Source: Arthrobacter globiformis (GTDB taxonomy: Bacteria > Actinomycetota > Actinomycetes > Actinomycetales > Micrococcaceae). From it: a stretch of DNA of 64,000 nt. A program made the position numbers and the translations under genes. Below are positions 1 to 8,910 of this stretch, in pieces. The stretch spans positions 4,216,001 to 4,280,000 of the forward strand of contig NZ_JAUSZX010000001.1 of the NCBI RefSeq assembly GCF_030818015.1, read 5' to 3'. The notes under the pieces were generated by a model. That model was not told the origin of the DNA and made no database searches. It saw only the letters and a program-made list of their open reading frames with translations. Position 1 is the first letter of the stretch, and every line of letters starts with the position of its first letter.

Positions 1-2
1 TC

Positions 3-1757
3 CTGAGCCTGGCGGCCGGACCACTCGCGTCCTCTCCTGCCCTCGCCGTCGGTTCCGAGACTCCGCCGCCCGTCCAGGCGACCGACTCTGCAGACGCCTC
101 CATGGCAGAAGCGGAAACCCCGGGCACGGCCACGGCGATGCCAAGCCCCAGCGCGACCACCGCTGAAGCGCCTCAGCCCACAACGTCCGTTGCGCCCCCG
201 CCCTCAGAGCCCGCGTCGCCGTCAGTGGCATCTTCGTCGTCCGTGACGCCCTCACCGCCAGCCATTCCCGCGCCGCCGCCTGCAGCGGAAGTCAAGGAAC
301 CGCCCGCGCCTGCCCCTATCGTCGCCAAAGGTGCCATCGGCGTGAAATGGCGGGCCATGAAGGGGGCTGCCGGTGTCCTCGGCACGCCAGTGGCGAACGA
401 AACGTGCGGTGCGGGCCTTTGCGCCCAGACGTTCAAGGGCGGAACGATGTATTGGACCGCTGCCTCTGGGGCCCACCCTGTGCTCCTGACAGCAGGACAT
501 ACAGGCCCGTACTGGCACGCCAATGGCCGCGGTAAGGTCCTAGGCTACCCAATCACAGATGAAGTGGCGGTTCCGGGAGGAACAGTTCAGAAACTGTCCA
601 CCGGCAGGCTCATCACGTGGTCGGCCGCGGGCACGTACCAAGTTTGGTTACGCGGAGCCATCGGGAGACACTGGGATGCGCTCGGAGCAGTGAGTGCTCT
701 GGGCCTGCCCCAGTCCAGGGAAACCTGCGGCCAGCGGAACGGCGGCTGCTACCAAAAGTTTGCCAAAGGCTACGTTTACTGGAGCCCCGCCAGCGGAGCG
801 CGGGCGGTGCGTCCGGGGAACTACGCCAAATGGGTAAGCGTGGGGGGACTGGCCGGTGCGTTGGGGTACCCCACGAGCAGCGAAACCTGTAACCAGCCGG
901 CCTGGGGCTGTATACAGCGGTTCCAGGGCGGAACCATCTATTGGTCGGCAAGAAGCGGCACCTGGGCCACAAAGGGCGGCATCGGCGCGCGGTACGCCGC
1001 CGCCGGTTCAACCCACAGCGGGCTGGGTTATCCCACGGCCAACGAAAAATGCGTCACCGGACAATGCATCCAGTCATTCCAGTCGGGCTATATCGGCTGG
1101 TCGAAGACAGGCGGCACCCGCATCTATTCCATGACCGAGTGTGCCAAGCTCAACAACGGACGGTCCAGGTACCCCACGTACGGCGCCAACCGGGTCCTGC
1201 TCACGTTCACCCAGGGCTACAGGCAGTCGCACGCGACAAATGTCTACTGCGTCCGGGTGGCAGGGTTGTACGTTGCAGACTGGCGGACGGACGGCTATGT
1301 GGGCGCCTCAGGCTTCAAGGCTCCGGGCGTCCCCTCGGGCCCCACCCGCTACCTGTACTCGCCCACGGGCTCATACTCGGTGACGGAAGCCTTCGGCCTG
1401 GGCAACCCGGGAACGGCGCTCCCCTACCGCACGCTGAATCCCCGCTCCCGCTGGGGCGGCAACCCGTGGACCGCGACGTACAACAAGTACTTCGAGTCCT
1501 CATCGTGGGTGGGCTGGGACGAGAACATGTGGTACTTCGCCACCCGCGCCACGCATGACTACCGCCAGGGCGTGGTGGTCAACTACAACCGTCCCAACAT
1601 CGTGCAGGACGCCGGATTCGCCATCTTCCTGCACATGAACAAGGTCCCGACGGCGGGCTGCATCTCGCTGGACGACTGGGCAGTGGTGGACTACATCAGG
1701 AAGTCCCGGCCCGGCGACCGGATCATCATGGGAACCTACAGCGCCCTGTTCCGGTAG
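3..1757 (+). CDS. Secreted LGFP-repeat protein with C-terminal L,D-transpeptidase-like domain (5' end cut)
   Basis: The reading frame is open from the left edge, and the first codons (LSLAAGPLASSPALAVGSE) look like the end of a signal peptide, so the true start lies outside the window and the ATG at 102 is internal. A Pro/Ala/Ser/Thr-rich linker follows. Next come about five LGFP repeats, recognised by blocks such as LGTPVANE, LGYPITDE, LGLPQSRE, LGYPTSSE and LGYPTANE, which are known to bind cell-wall polymers in actinobacteria. The C-terminus has an HMN...AGCISLD block (His at 1632, Cys at 1659) typical of YkuD-like L,D-transpeptidases. The likely role is an exported cell-wall-bound protein acting on peptidoglycan; enzyme activity is inferred from the His/Cys pair only. 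Confidence 0.8.
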   Translation: MSLAAGPLASSPALAVGSETPPPVQATDSADASMAEAETPGTATAMPSPSATTAEAPQPTTSVAPPPSEPASPSVASSSSVTPSPPAIPAPPPAAEVKEPPAPAPIVAKGAIGVKWRAMKGAAGVLGTPVANETCGAGLCAQTFKGGTMYWTAASGAHPVLLTAGHTGPYWHANGRGKVLGYPITDEVAVPGGTVQKLSTGRLITWSAAGTYQVWLRGAIGRHWDALGAVSALGLPQSRETCGQRNGGCYQKFAKGYVYWSPASGARAVRPGNYAKWVSVGGLAGALGYPTSSETCNQPAWGCIQRFQGGTIYWSARSGTWATKGGIGARYAAAGSTHSGLGYPTANEKCVTGQCIQSFQSGYIGWSKTGGTRIYSMTECAKLNNGRSRYPTYGANRVLLTFTQGYRQSHATNVYCVRVAGLYVADWRTDGYVGASGFKAPGVPSGPTRYLYSPTGSYSVTEAFGLGNPGTALPYRTLNPRSRWGGNPWTATYNKYFESSSWVGWDENMWYFATRATHDYRQGVVVNYNRPNIVQDAGFAIFLHMNKVPTAGCISLDDWAVVDYIRKSRPGDRIIMGTYSALFR

Positions 1758-1804
1758 CTTTCCAGTCCCCGCTACCGTTTGCGGCGCCACACCCAGGCGG
1801 TGTG

Positions 1805-1845
1805 AAAACCCAGGCCCGGCAACCCGCCGGGCCTGGGTTTTCTCT
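1805..1845. terminator. Bidirectional intrinsic terminator
   Basis: A perfect 15-bp inverted repeat (1805-1819 with 1827-1841, arm AAAACCCAGGCCCGG) has a 7-nt loop. The arms end in A4 and T4 runs, so the hairpin can terminate transcription from both sides. It sits between the convergent LGFP-repeat gene and the ABC-F gene. Confidence 0.85.
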
Positions 1846-1857
1846 TTGCTTGCACAG

Positions 1858-1891
1858 ACTTGGGGGCAGTTTGGACTTGGGGGCAGTTTGG
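1858..1891. repeat. Perfect 17-bp tandem duplication
   Basis: Two adjacent identical copies of ACTTGGGGGCAGTTTGG (1858-1874 and 1875-1891) lie between the terminator and the 3' end of the ABC-F gene. They look like a replication-slippage duplication. No function is evident. Confidence 0.85.
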
Positions 1892-1912
1892 ACCGCACCT
1901 GCTTCGTGTGGC

Positions 1913-3661
1913 TCAGGCTGGCAGCGCCACCTTTTCCAGCATGCCGTCCGCCATCGTGTACCTAAGCCATCTCCCGGAAACGCCTTCGCCCGCACGGCCG
2001 CGGGACCGGTCCGCGCAGCCGTCGAACCACTCACCCAGCGCCCGGTCGTGGCTGACCATCACCACCGTTCCGTCGAACTCGGCGAGCGCGGACTCCAGCT
2101 CCTCCACGAGCGCGGGGGCAAGATGGTTGCTGGGTTCGTCAAGGAGCATGACGTCCTTGTGGCCGAGCAGCAGCCGCGCGAGCGCCAGCCTGCGCTGCTG
2201 GCCCGCCGACAGGGCGCCCACCGGAACGTGGAATTCGCTGGTTCGGAAGAGGCCCAGCCGCAGCAGCGCCTCCGCATGGTCGTCGATGTTCCCGCCGAGC
2301 CCGGCGGCGAAGGCAGGCAGCAGCCGCAGGGACGGATGCTCGGGCAACTCCAGCTCCTGCTGCAGATAGCCGATCCGGCCGTGGCGCACTACTCGGCCCG
2401 CGGCCGGCTCGAGCGTTCCGGCCAGGACCGAGAGCAGTGTGGACTTCCCGGCACCGTTGGGACCGGTGATGAGGACCTTCTGCCCGCGGTCCACCCGGAA
2501 CTCGGGGACGTCCAGCCGGCCAGGCACCTGGGTGTTGCGGGCATGCAGGACTCCATCGACGGCTTCCCAGGGTTCACCGCCGGAAGTTTCGCCGGTGATC
2601 CCGCCGGAACCGGCGGCGGCCTCCAGTTCGCCGTCGAGCCCGGCGTCGAGCTTCAGGCGTTCGGGCGGGCGCTCCACGGGGTTGTCCTCCAGGCGGCGCA
2701 GCCGCTCCTGTGCGTTGCGGATCTTGCTGGCGGCGGCGCGCTCCCAGGTTCCTGCCTTGAAGTCGAAGGCCGCCTTGTCGTTGTCCCGGCGGCGCGCATA
2801 GCCCATCCGGCCCGCCACCGTGTCCGCCTGACGCCGTTCGGCATCCATGGCGTCGAGCCAGCCGTGGTACTGCTGCACCCAGCGCTGCCGCTCGGCCCGT
2901 TTCTCCTTCAGGTAACCGTCGTAGCCGTTGCCGTAGCGGTTCACCGTGCGGCGCTCGGCGTCGACCTCGATGACGGCGGCGGCGACCTTCCGCAGCAGCA
3001 CGCGGTCGTGCGAGACCACCACCACGGCTCCCCGGTGCGCTGCGAGGCGGCCTTCGAGCCAGGCAGTGCCGCTGGCGTCCAGATGGTTCGTGGGCTCATC
3101 CAGGAGCAGGATGTCCGCGGGGTCGGCCAGCAGGCAGGCCAGCGCCACGCGCTCCTGCTCCCCGCCGGACAGCGACCCCAGCGTCCGGCCGCGGTCCACG
3201 CCGCCCAGGCCCAGCCTGTCCAGCGCCGCCTCCACCCGGGATTCCGCGGCGTAGCCCTCGCGCAGCTGGTACTGGGTCTGCAGGTTCCCGTAGGCCTCCA
3301 GCTCGGCCGGCCCGGCCGATGCCAGGCCGTCCTCCAGCCGTTCCAGCTCGGCTTCCATCTCCCGCAGTGCGCGGAGCGCATCGTCAATGGCGTCGGCCAC
3401 GGTCAGCCTGGCGGAGAGCCCGGATGTCTGCGCCAGATAGCCCACCCGGCCGTGCCGCTGGGCCGTGCCTTCCGCAGGCGTCTCGATACCTGCCAGGATC
3501 CACAGCAGGGTGGACTTCCCGGCACCGTTCTCACCCACGACGGCGGCGTGTTCCCCCGCGGCGATCGCCAGTTCGACGCCGCTGAAGAGTTCGCGGTCCC
3601 CGTAGCCGTGGGAGACGCCGGACAGGTGCAGCTGCTCGGTGCGGAAATTTGGTTCAGTCAT
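1913..3661 (-). CDS. ABC-F family ATPase (ribosome protection / translation factor type)
   Basis: This 582-aa protein carries two ATP-binding cassettes and no membrane segment, the layout of ABC-F proteins that act on the ribosome. Cassette 1 has Walker A GENGAGKST (about residues 43-51), signature LSGGEQ (162-167) and Walker B DEPTNHLD (186-193). A charged linker follows, and cassette 2 has Walker A GPNGAGKST (about 398-406). The second signature reads LSAGQQ and its Walker B region reads DEPSNHLAP, deviating from the canonical LSGGQ/NHLD. The NHL-x-PALVEELE ending resembles the antibiotic-resistance ABC-F group of actinomycetes, so a role in resistance to ribosome-targeting drugs is possible but inferred. 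The ATG at 3661 is preceded by a GAGGA ribosome site. Confidence 0.85.
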   Translation of the reverse strand: MTEPNFRTEQLHLSGVSHGYGDRELFSGVELAIAAGEHAAVVGENGAGKSTLLWILAGIETPAEGTAQRHGRVGYLAQTSGLSARLTVADAIDDALRALREMEAELERLEDGLASAGPAELEAYGNLQTQYQLREGYAAESRVEAALDRLGLGGVDRGRTLGSLSGGEQERVALACLLADPADILLLDEPTNHLDASGTAWLEGRLAAHRGAVVVVSHDRVLLRKVAAAVIEVDAERRTVNRYGNGYDGYLKEKRAERQRWVQQYHGWLDAMDAERRQADTVAGRMGYARRRDNDKAAFDFKAGTWERAAASKIRNAQERLRRLEDNPVERPPERLKLDAGLDGELEAAAGSGGITGETSGGEPWEAVDGVLHARNTQVPGRLDVPEFRVDRGQKVLITGPNGAGKSTLLSVLAGTLEPAAGRVVRHGRIGYLQQELELPEHPSLRLLPAFAAGLGGNIDDHAEALLRLGLFRTSEFHVPVGALSAGQQRRLALARLLLGHKDVMLLDEPSNHLAPALVEELESALAEFDGTVVMVSHDRALGEWFDGCADRSRGRAGEGVSGRWLRYTMADGMLEKVALPA

Positions 3662-3930
3662 GGAAGTCCTCGCAGTCCAAGGGGCGGCCAGGGAGCTCAG
3701 TGCATGTGTCTCGGTGCAATGCTCTACAGGGCCTTGTCTGTGGCCTTACCGACGCCGCATACCTGGCCGCCAGATTGCGGTTCGGCAGGAGGCTGGTCGA
3801 CAGATCCGGGTAACGGATACAGGCCGGAACATGGTCGACGCCGGACGATGCCGGCGTCGTGGTTAGGACTTCATGGGTCAAGCCTGCCCGCCGGCGGGCG
3901 GCCCCGTCAAGGTTCGCGCCGGCGGGCAAG

Positions 3931-3992
3931 CGCGAACGGACAGTTGTGGCCCCAACTGTCCCTTCCTGCGGGGCCACAACTGTCCGTTCGCG
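3931..3992. repeat. Perfect 23-bp inverted repeat, dispersed element copy A
   Basis: Arms 3931-3953 and 3970-3992 are perfect reverse complements (arm begins CGCGAACGGACAGTTGTGG) around a 16-nt loop. Almost the same arm recurs at 21467-21528, so this is a dispersed element, not just a local terminator. The flank 3662-3930 contains no gene that I can support. It does hold a further palindrome, GCCCGCCGGCGGGC (3886-3899), and a GCCGGCGGGC repeat near 3919. The element lies 28 bp before the CPBP gene start. Confidence 0.85.
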
Positions 3993-4019
3993 TGGGGCTT
4001 GGCGCACTACGCTGGAGGC

Positions 4020-4781
4020 ATGGTGAACACCAGACGCACGCTCCCTGCTCCGCGGCCGGATCTCTATCGGTTTTCGCCGCTGGACCTCACCGCCGTCGGA
4101 CTTTATGTGGCCGTCGCCGCCTTCTTCGCGCTGGCCGGGGAACTGATCCTGCCGCTGCTCCGGGCATTGGCCCCGACGCCGGCCGTCGCCTCCTACGGCG
4201 TGAATCTTCTGTTCTACGGCATCGTCGGTGCGCTGGCGCTGTTTGCCGCACGCGGGGTGGTGTCCCGGGACCTCAAAGTGCTTGCCACGCGGCCATGGTT
4301 CACGCTCGCGATGGTGCCTCTGGCCGTCGTCGCCATGATGATTGTCACCGCCATCCTGGTGGCCGTGGGCGGGACCACCGAGACGTCCGCCAACCAGGCC
4401 GGGCTGCAGGCGCTCATGCGGCAGGTGCCGGCCTGGCTGATGGTGCCCCTGATTGTGGTGGTGGGTCCGTTCGTCGAGGAGTACGTGTTCCGGCACCTGC
4501 TGATCGGGAAGCTGAGCCGGCGGGTCAACATCTGGATCTGCTGCGGACTTTCTGTGATTCTCTTCGCCGCCCTGCACATCGTGGGTCAGGAAGCCCTCAC
4601 CATACCTGCGCTCATGCCTTACCTGGCCATGGGCGGCACCCTAGTGTTTGTCTACGTGTGGACAGGGCGGAACCTGATGTTTTCCTACTTCGTCCATGCC
4701 ACCAAGAACCTGCTGGCCGCGATCTTCCTGTACACCATCCCGCCGGAACTCCTTGACCAGCTGCAGCGGGTCCAAAACTAG
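4020..4781 (+). CDS. CPBP-family intramembrane glutamic endopeptidase
   Basis: This 253-aa protein is mostly hydrophobic, with several membrane helices. It carries the CPBP (Abi/CAAX protease) motif: EEYVFR with paired glutamates at about 153-154 and Arg158, and a downstream motif with His186 (ALHIVGQ). The family cleaves peptides or prenylated proteins within the membrane; the substrate here is unknown. I chose the ATG at 4020 over the upstream ATG at 3873 because the latter would put a perfect 23-bp inverted repeat inside the coding region. A TACGCT hexamer ends 6 nt before the ATG, so the mRNA may be leaderless, although GGAGG overlaps the same stretch. Confidence 0.8.
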   Translation: MVNTRRTLPAPRPDLYRFSPLDLTAVGLYVAVAAFFALAGELILPLLRALAPTPAVASYGVNLLFYGIVGALALFAARGVVSRDLKVLATRPWFTLAMVPLAVVAMMIVTAILVAVGGTTETSANQAGLQALMRQVPAWLMVPLIVVVGPFVEEYVFRHLLIGKLSRRVNIWICCGLSVILFAALHIVGQEALTIPALMPYLAMGGTLVFVYVWTGRNLMFSYFVHATKNLLAAIFLYTIPPELLDQLQRVQN

Positions 4782-4855
4782 AAAAGTCGCCCGGGCCCTG
4801 CCGCCCGCGCTAGCCCCCCTACCCGGAGGCGGGGCTGCCGTCGTAGCTTGGTGCC

Positions 4856-5296
4856 ATGGGACTCAACATTCAGATCGCCATCGACTGCCATCACCCGCAC
4901 GACCTCGCCGACTGGTGGGCCGAAACGCTGGACTGGTCCGTGGAGCCGCAGGATGAGGACTTCATCCGGTCCATGATCAGCCAGGGCTTCGCGACGGAAG
5001 ACCAGACCATGACGCACAACGGCAAGCTGGTATGGAAGGACGGCGCGGCGATCCGGCCCACCGAGGAAATCGACGCCAAGGCACCCGCCCGGCGCCTGCT
5101 GTTCCAGACCGTGCCGGAGCAGAAGACCATCAAGAACCGGGTGCACTGGGACGTGCGCCTCGACGGCCGGGACAAGGATGACGTCCGCGCCGAGCTGGAA
5201 GCCCGCGGCGCCACCTTCCTCTGGACGGCGAGCCAGGGGCCGCACGAATGGCACACCATGGCGGACCCGGAGGGCAACGAGTTCTGCATCAGCTGA
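4856..5296 (+). CDS. VOC-family (glyoxalase-like) protein
   Basis: This 146-aa protein has the glyoxalase/bleomycin-resistance fold pattern: an N-terminal IQIAIDCHHPHDLADWW segment and a C-terminal strand motif ending in DPEGNEFCIS, the usual DPxGNxF signature of VOC proteins. The family binds a metal and handles diverse small molecules; no substrate can be assigned. It stands alone, 59 nt after the CPBP gene and 21 nt before menB. TAGCTT (4844-4849) lies 6 nt before the ATG and there is no clear ribosome site, which fits a leaderless transcript. Confidence 0.75.
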   Translation: MGLNIQIAIDCHHPHDLADWWAETLDWSVEPQDEDFIRSMISQGFATEDQTMTHNGKLVWKDGAAIRPTEEIDAKAPARRLLFQTVPEQKTIKNRVHWDVRLDGRDKDDVRAELEARGATFLWTASQGPHEWHTMADPEGNEFCIS

Positions 5297-5317
5297 GCCG
5301 ATTACTAGACTTGGACG

Positions 5318-6271
5318 GTGAGCAACGAATTCCCCGCCAAGGTATCCGACGTCTTTGACCCGTCCCGCTGGCGCACTGTGTCCGGCTTCGAGGACTTCCA
5401 GGACCTGACCTACCACCGGCAGGTGGAGCGGTCCGACGACGGCACCGTGACTCGGGACCTGCCCACCGTCCGCATCGCGTTCAACCGGCCGGAGGTCCGC
5501 AACGCCTTCCGCCCGGGGACTGTGGACGAGCTGTACCGCGCCATGGACCACGCCCGCATGACCCCGGACGTGGCCACCGTGTTGCTCACCGGCAACGGCC
5601 CCTCCCCCAAGGACGGCGGTCACTCGTTCTGCTCCGGCGGGGACCAGCGGATCCGCGGACGGGACGGGTACCGCTATGCCGACGGCGAGACGCAGGAAAC
5701 CATCGACCCGGCCCGTGCGGGGCGCCTCCACATTTTGGAAGTCCAGCGGCTCATGCGGACCATGCCCAAGGTGGTCATCGCCGTCGTCAACGGCTGGGCG
5801 GCCGGCGGCGGGCACTCCCTGCACGTTGTCTCCGACCTGACCATCGCCTCGCGCCAGTTCGGGAAGTTCAAGCAGACGGACGCCACCGTGGGCAGTTTCG
5901 ACGCCGGTTACGGCTCGGCGCTGCTGGCCCGGCAAATCGGCCAGAAGGCCGCCCGGGAGATCTTCTTCCTGGCCCGTGAATATTCCGCCGAGGACATGGT
6001 TCGGGTGGGGGCCGTGAACGAGGCCGTGGACCACGAGCGCCTCGAGGAGGTGGCGCTTGAGTACGCCGCGGACATCGCCCGGCAATCGCCCCAGGCCATC
6101 CGGATGCTCAAGTTCGCCTTCAACCTTGCCGACGACGGCCTGGCCGGCCAACAGGTGTTCGCCGGCGAAGCCACCCGGCTGGCATACATGACGGACGAGG
6201 CCGTGGAGGGCAAGGAAGCCTTCCTGCAAAAGCGGGACCCTGACTGGTCCAGGTTCCCGTACTATTTCTAA
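5318..6271 (+). CDS. menB: 1,4-dihydroxy-2-naphthoyl-CoA synthase
   Basis: MenB closes the second ring of naphthoquinone by cyclising o-succinylbenzoyl-CoA, a cytosolic step of menaquinone synthesis. The 317-aa protein is a crotonase-fold enzyme with the MenB signatures FCSGGDQRIRGRDGY (oxyanion and substrate loop), GWAAGGGHSLH and DATVGSFDAGYG. It is slightly longer than proteobacterial MenB, as is usual in actinobacteria. It starts with GTG at 5318. A TAGACT box (5306-5311) ends 6 nt upstream with no ribosome site, indicating a leaderless mRNA. menE and menA follow on the same strand. Confidence 0.93.
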   Translation: MSNEFPAKVSDVFDPSRWRTVSGFEDFQDLTYHRQVERSDDGTVTRDLPTVRIAFNRPEVRNAFRPGTVDELYRAMDHARMTPDVATVLLTGNGPSPKDGGHSFCSGGDQRIRGRDGYRYADGETQETIDPARAGRLHILEVQRLMRTMPKVVIAVVNGWAAGGGHSLHVVSDLTIASRQFGKFKQTDATVGSFDAGYGSALLARQIGQKAAREIFFLAREYSAEDMVRVGAVNEAVDHERLEEVALEYAADIARQSPQAIRMLKFAFNLADDGLAGQQVFAGEATRLAYMTDEAVEGKEAFLQKRDPDWSRFPYYF

Positions 6272-6331
6272 GCCCGCACCCGTCGGAAGGCACCCCATGC
6301 TCCCCAGGCCCGCGCATCCAAGGCGCACGCA

Positions 6332-7483
6332 GTGAATATCGAGCCGGCCCTCAAGGCGCTGGCGGCTGCCCTCCACGGTGAGGGTCCCGCCGTCGAACTC
6401 TCCGCCGGCCCCGACGGCGATCCGGTGGTGACGCCCGTCCGGACCCCTGGGTTCGAGGACGCTGTCGTGGTGGTCCGCACGTCCGGGTCCACCGGGGCGC
6501 CAAAGGCGACGGTCCTAACGGTGGACGCGCTGGCGGCGTCGTCGATGGCCACCGCCTTCGCGCTCAAGGGCGAGGGGCAGTGGCTGCTTGCCCTGCCGCT
6601 GCAGTACGTGGCGGGCGTGCAGGTGCTGGTGCGGTCGCTGTTCGCGGGCACCCGGCCGTGGGCCATGGACCTGTCCGGGGGCTTCACCGCCGATGCCTTC
6701 ACAGCAGCCGCGCTGGAGCTGACGGATAAGATCCGCTTCACGTCGCTGGTGCCCACGCAGCTGCAGCGCCTGCTCGCGGATCCGTCGGCGGACACGCTCG
6801 CCGTGCTGCGACGCTTCAACGGCATCCTGCTCGGCGGCGCCCCGGCCTCTGCCGAGCTCCTCGAAACGGCGCGCGAGGCCGGTCTCCGGGTGGTCACCAC
6901 CTACGGTGCGGCGGAAACCTGCGGCGGCTGCGTGTACGACGGCTATCCGCTCGAGGGCGTGGCCCTGCGGCTCGCCGAAGACGGCCGGATCCACCTGGGC
7001 GGAGCCACCCTCGCGGCTGGCTACCTGGACGCCCCAGGGCCGACGGCCCAGGCTTTCGTCGAAGAGGACGGCGAACGCTGGTACCGGACCAACGACCTCG
7101 GCACCCTGGACGCCGACGGCCGGCTCACCGTGCTGGGCCGCGCGGACGACGTCATTATCACCGGCGGCGTCAAGGTCTCCGCCACGCATGTGCAGGCTGA
7201 GCTGGAAAAGGCCGACGGCGTGAGGGCGGCTTTTGTGGCCGGTGTCGAGTCCGCGAAATGGGGCCAGGCCGTGGCGGCCTATGTGGCCGTGGCCCGAACC
7301 GCGTCCGGGACCGACAGCGCTGCACGCGACGGCGCGGCGTGGGTCGAGGAATGGCACCGTACGCTCGGGCTGCTTGCCCCCAAGACCGTCCTGCCGGCCG
7401 GTGAGCTGATCATGCTGCCCAACGGCAAACCCGACCGGCTGGCCATGATTGAACGCCTCAACGCGCTCCATCAGGGAAAATAG
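6332..7483 (+). CDS. menE: o-Succinylbenzoate-CoA ligase
   Basis: MenE adenylates o-succinylbenzoate and loads it onto CoA, the step before MenB. The 383-aa protein is a compact ANL-superfamily adenylating enzyme: P-loop VRTSGSTGAPKAT at about residues 49-61, TTYGAAETCGG around the A5 motif, and YRTNDLG-...-LGRADDVIITGGVKVS for the hinge and C-terminal domain, with NGKPDR carrying the catalytic lysine. It starts with GTG at 6332, 60 nt after menB. It is shorter than typical acyl-CoA synthetases, as is normal for actinobacterial MenE. Identity rests on the motifs plus the neighbours menB and menA. Confidence 0.9.
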   Translation: MNIEPALKALAAALHGEGPAVELSAGPDGDPVVTPVRTPGFEDAVVVVRTSGSTGAPKATVLTVDALAASSMATAFALKGEGQWLLALPLQYVAGVQVLVRSLFAGTRPWAMDLSGGFTADAFTAAALELTDKIRFTSLVPTQLQRLLADPSADTLAVLRRFNGILLGGAPASAELLETAREAGLRVVTTYGAAETCGGCVYDGYPLEGVALRLAEDGRIHLGGATLAAGYLDAPGPTAQAFVEEDGERWYRTNDLGTLDADGRLTVLGRADDVIITGGVKVSATHVQAELEKADGVRAAFVAGVESAKWGQAVAAYVAVARTASGTDSAARDGAAWVEEWHRTLGLLAPKTVLPAGELIMLPNGKPDRLAMIERLNALHQGK

Positions 7484-7573
7484 AGTAGTTCCGCCGCGCC
7501 GCCGCGGCTTCCGCGTGCCCAGCGCACGCCCATGCTTTTGAACGTATCACCGACCCAACACGAGGTACTTACC

Positions 7574-8455
7574 GTGGCAACAGCCGCACAATGGATCCAA
7601 GGCGCCCGACTCCGCACCCTGCCGGCCGCGATCGCCCCTGTCCTGATCGGCTCGGCGGCGGCCTATGAGATGGGCTCCTTCCGCCCGCTCAATGCAGTCC
7701 TGGCGGCCCTCGTGGCGCTTCTGCTGCAGGTCGGCGTCAATTACGCCAACGATTACTCGGACGGGATCCGCGGGACAGACGAGAACCGCGTCGGTCCCCT
7801 GCGGCTGGTCGGTTCCGGTGCCGCCCGCCCCGAACACGTGAAGTATGCCGCATTCGGTGCGTTCGGCCTGGCGATGCTCGTGGGGCTGGTCCTGGTCCTC
7901 ATCACCCAGACGTGGTGGCTGCTCCTGGTGGGCGTGGGCTGCGTGATGGCGGCCTGGGGCTACACCGGTGGAAAGAACCCATACGGCTACATGGGCCTCG
8001 GCGACGTCTTCGTGTTCGTGTTCTTCGGGCTCGTGGCCACGCTCGGCACCACCTACACGCAGGCGGGGCAGATCGGCCTGCCTGCCGTGATTGGCGCGAT
8101 CGGCACGGGTCTCATTGCGTGTGCCCTGCTCATGGCCAACAACGTCCGGGACATCCCGTCGGACATCCAGGCCGGGAAGAAGACCCTGGCGGTGCGACTG
8201 GGTGACAAGCACGCCCGCGAAAGCTACGTGCTGATGCTGGCCGTGGCCATCCTGCTTGTGGTGATCCTGGCGCCAACGCGGCCGTGGATGCTGATCGTGC
8301 TGCTCCTGATCCCGGCCTGCCTGATGCCGGCCTGGCTCATGATCAACGGAAGGAAGCGCAAGAGCCTCATCCCGGTCCTGAAGCAGACGGGCCTCATCAA
8401 CCTCGGTTATGCCGTGCTGTTCTCGCTGGGACTCGTGCTGAGCAGCGGGCTGTAG
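7574..8455 (+). CDS. menA: 1,4-dihydroxy-2-naphthoate polyprenyltransferase
   Basis: MenA attaches the polyprenyl tail to 1,4-dihydroxy-2-naphthoate in the membrane, giving demethylmenaquinone. The 293-aa UbiA-family protein has about eight to nine hydrophobic helices, the first Asp motif NYANDYSDG and the second motif NNVRDIPSDIQAGKKTLAVRLG. An upstream ATG at 7532 would extend it by 14 residues. I prefer the GTG at 7574 because GAGG sits 8 nt before it and because the protein then begins MATAAQWIQGARLRTLPAA, the usual MenA N-terminus. It converges on the next gene with a 2-nt gap. Confidence 0.9.
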   Translation: MATAAQWIQGARLRTLPAAIAPVLIGSAAAYEMGSFRPLNAVLAALVALLLQVGVNYANDYSDGIRGTDENRVGPLRLVGSGAARPEHVKYAAFGAFGLAMLVGLVLVLITQTWWLLLVGVGCVMAAWGYTGGKNPYGYMGLGDVFVFVFFGLVATLGTTYTQAGQIGLPAVIGAIGTGLIACALLMANNVRDIPSDIQAGKKTLAVRLGDKHARESYVLMLAVAILLVVILAPTRPWMLIVLLLIPACLMPAWLMINGRKRKSLIPVLKQTGLINLGYAVLFSLGLVLSSGL

Positions 8456-8457
8456 GC

Positions 8458-8781
8458 CTAGGCTTCCTCGCCGCGGGGTTGGCGCTTCTTGACGTCGTTG
8501 CGGATGGTGACGTCCGGGTGCGTGTCCACCAGGTGGTCCTCGGCCAGGGCGTCATCGATCTCCCCGGCGGTGCGGATCGGCTTGGCGCGACCGGAGAAGC
8601 GGGCATGCAGTGACGCCGTCGCGGCATCGCGCTGCTTCTGGAAGAAGAGGTAGCTGATGGCGAAGGAAATCAGCCCGGCACAGATGACGGCCAGAAACCA
8701 TCCCAGCTGCAGCAAGACGAACAGCACAAACAGGGGCAGGAAGATCGCGAACCGGATCAGGGAGTATTTCAGAAAAGCCAC
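8458..8781 (-). CDS. Small membrane protein, DUF4229 type
   Basis: This 107-aa protein has two closely spaced hydrophobic helices (about residues 9-50) followed by a basic, charged C-terminal tail with FFQKQRDAATA and a segment ending RQPRGEEA. That layout matches the actinobacterial DUF4229 family, whose function is unknown. The GTG start at 8781 has a TAAACT box 6 nt upstream and no ribosome site, so translation is probably leaderless. It converges with menA and is transcribed divergently from the next gene. Confidence 0.75.
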   Translation of the reverse strand: MAFLKYSLIRFAIFLPLFVLFVLLQLGWFLAVICAGLISFAISYLFFQKQRDAATASLHARFSGRAKPIRTAGEIDDALAEDHLVDTHPDVTIRNDVKKRQPRGEEA

Positions 8782-8910
8782 TATCCAAGTTTAGCCGTCC
8801 TGCCTGTACGTATCCTGCGTCATCTGCGGCTCCGGTTCGGCGGTTTGCTGGCACATGACTGTGGGCATACTGTAATCTCCGCCGGGGCGCACGGCGGCTA
8901 GACTGATTGC

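Noticed and set aside
1802..4756. 984-codon plus-strand reading frame opposite the ABC-F and CPBP genes
   Set aside because: It runs antisense to an ABC-F gene with full Walker and signature motifs, has Arg/Gly/Gln-rich composition and no domain; long antisense frames are expected in high-GC DNA.
4778..6376. 532-codon minus-strand frame opposite the VOC gene and menB
   Set aside because: It is the antisense shadow of clear VOC and MenB coding sequence.
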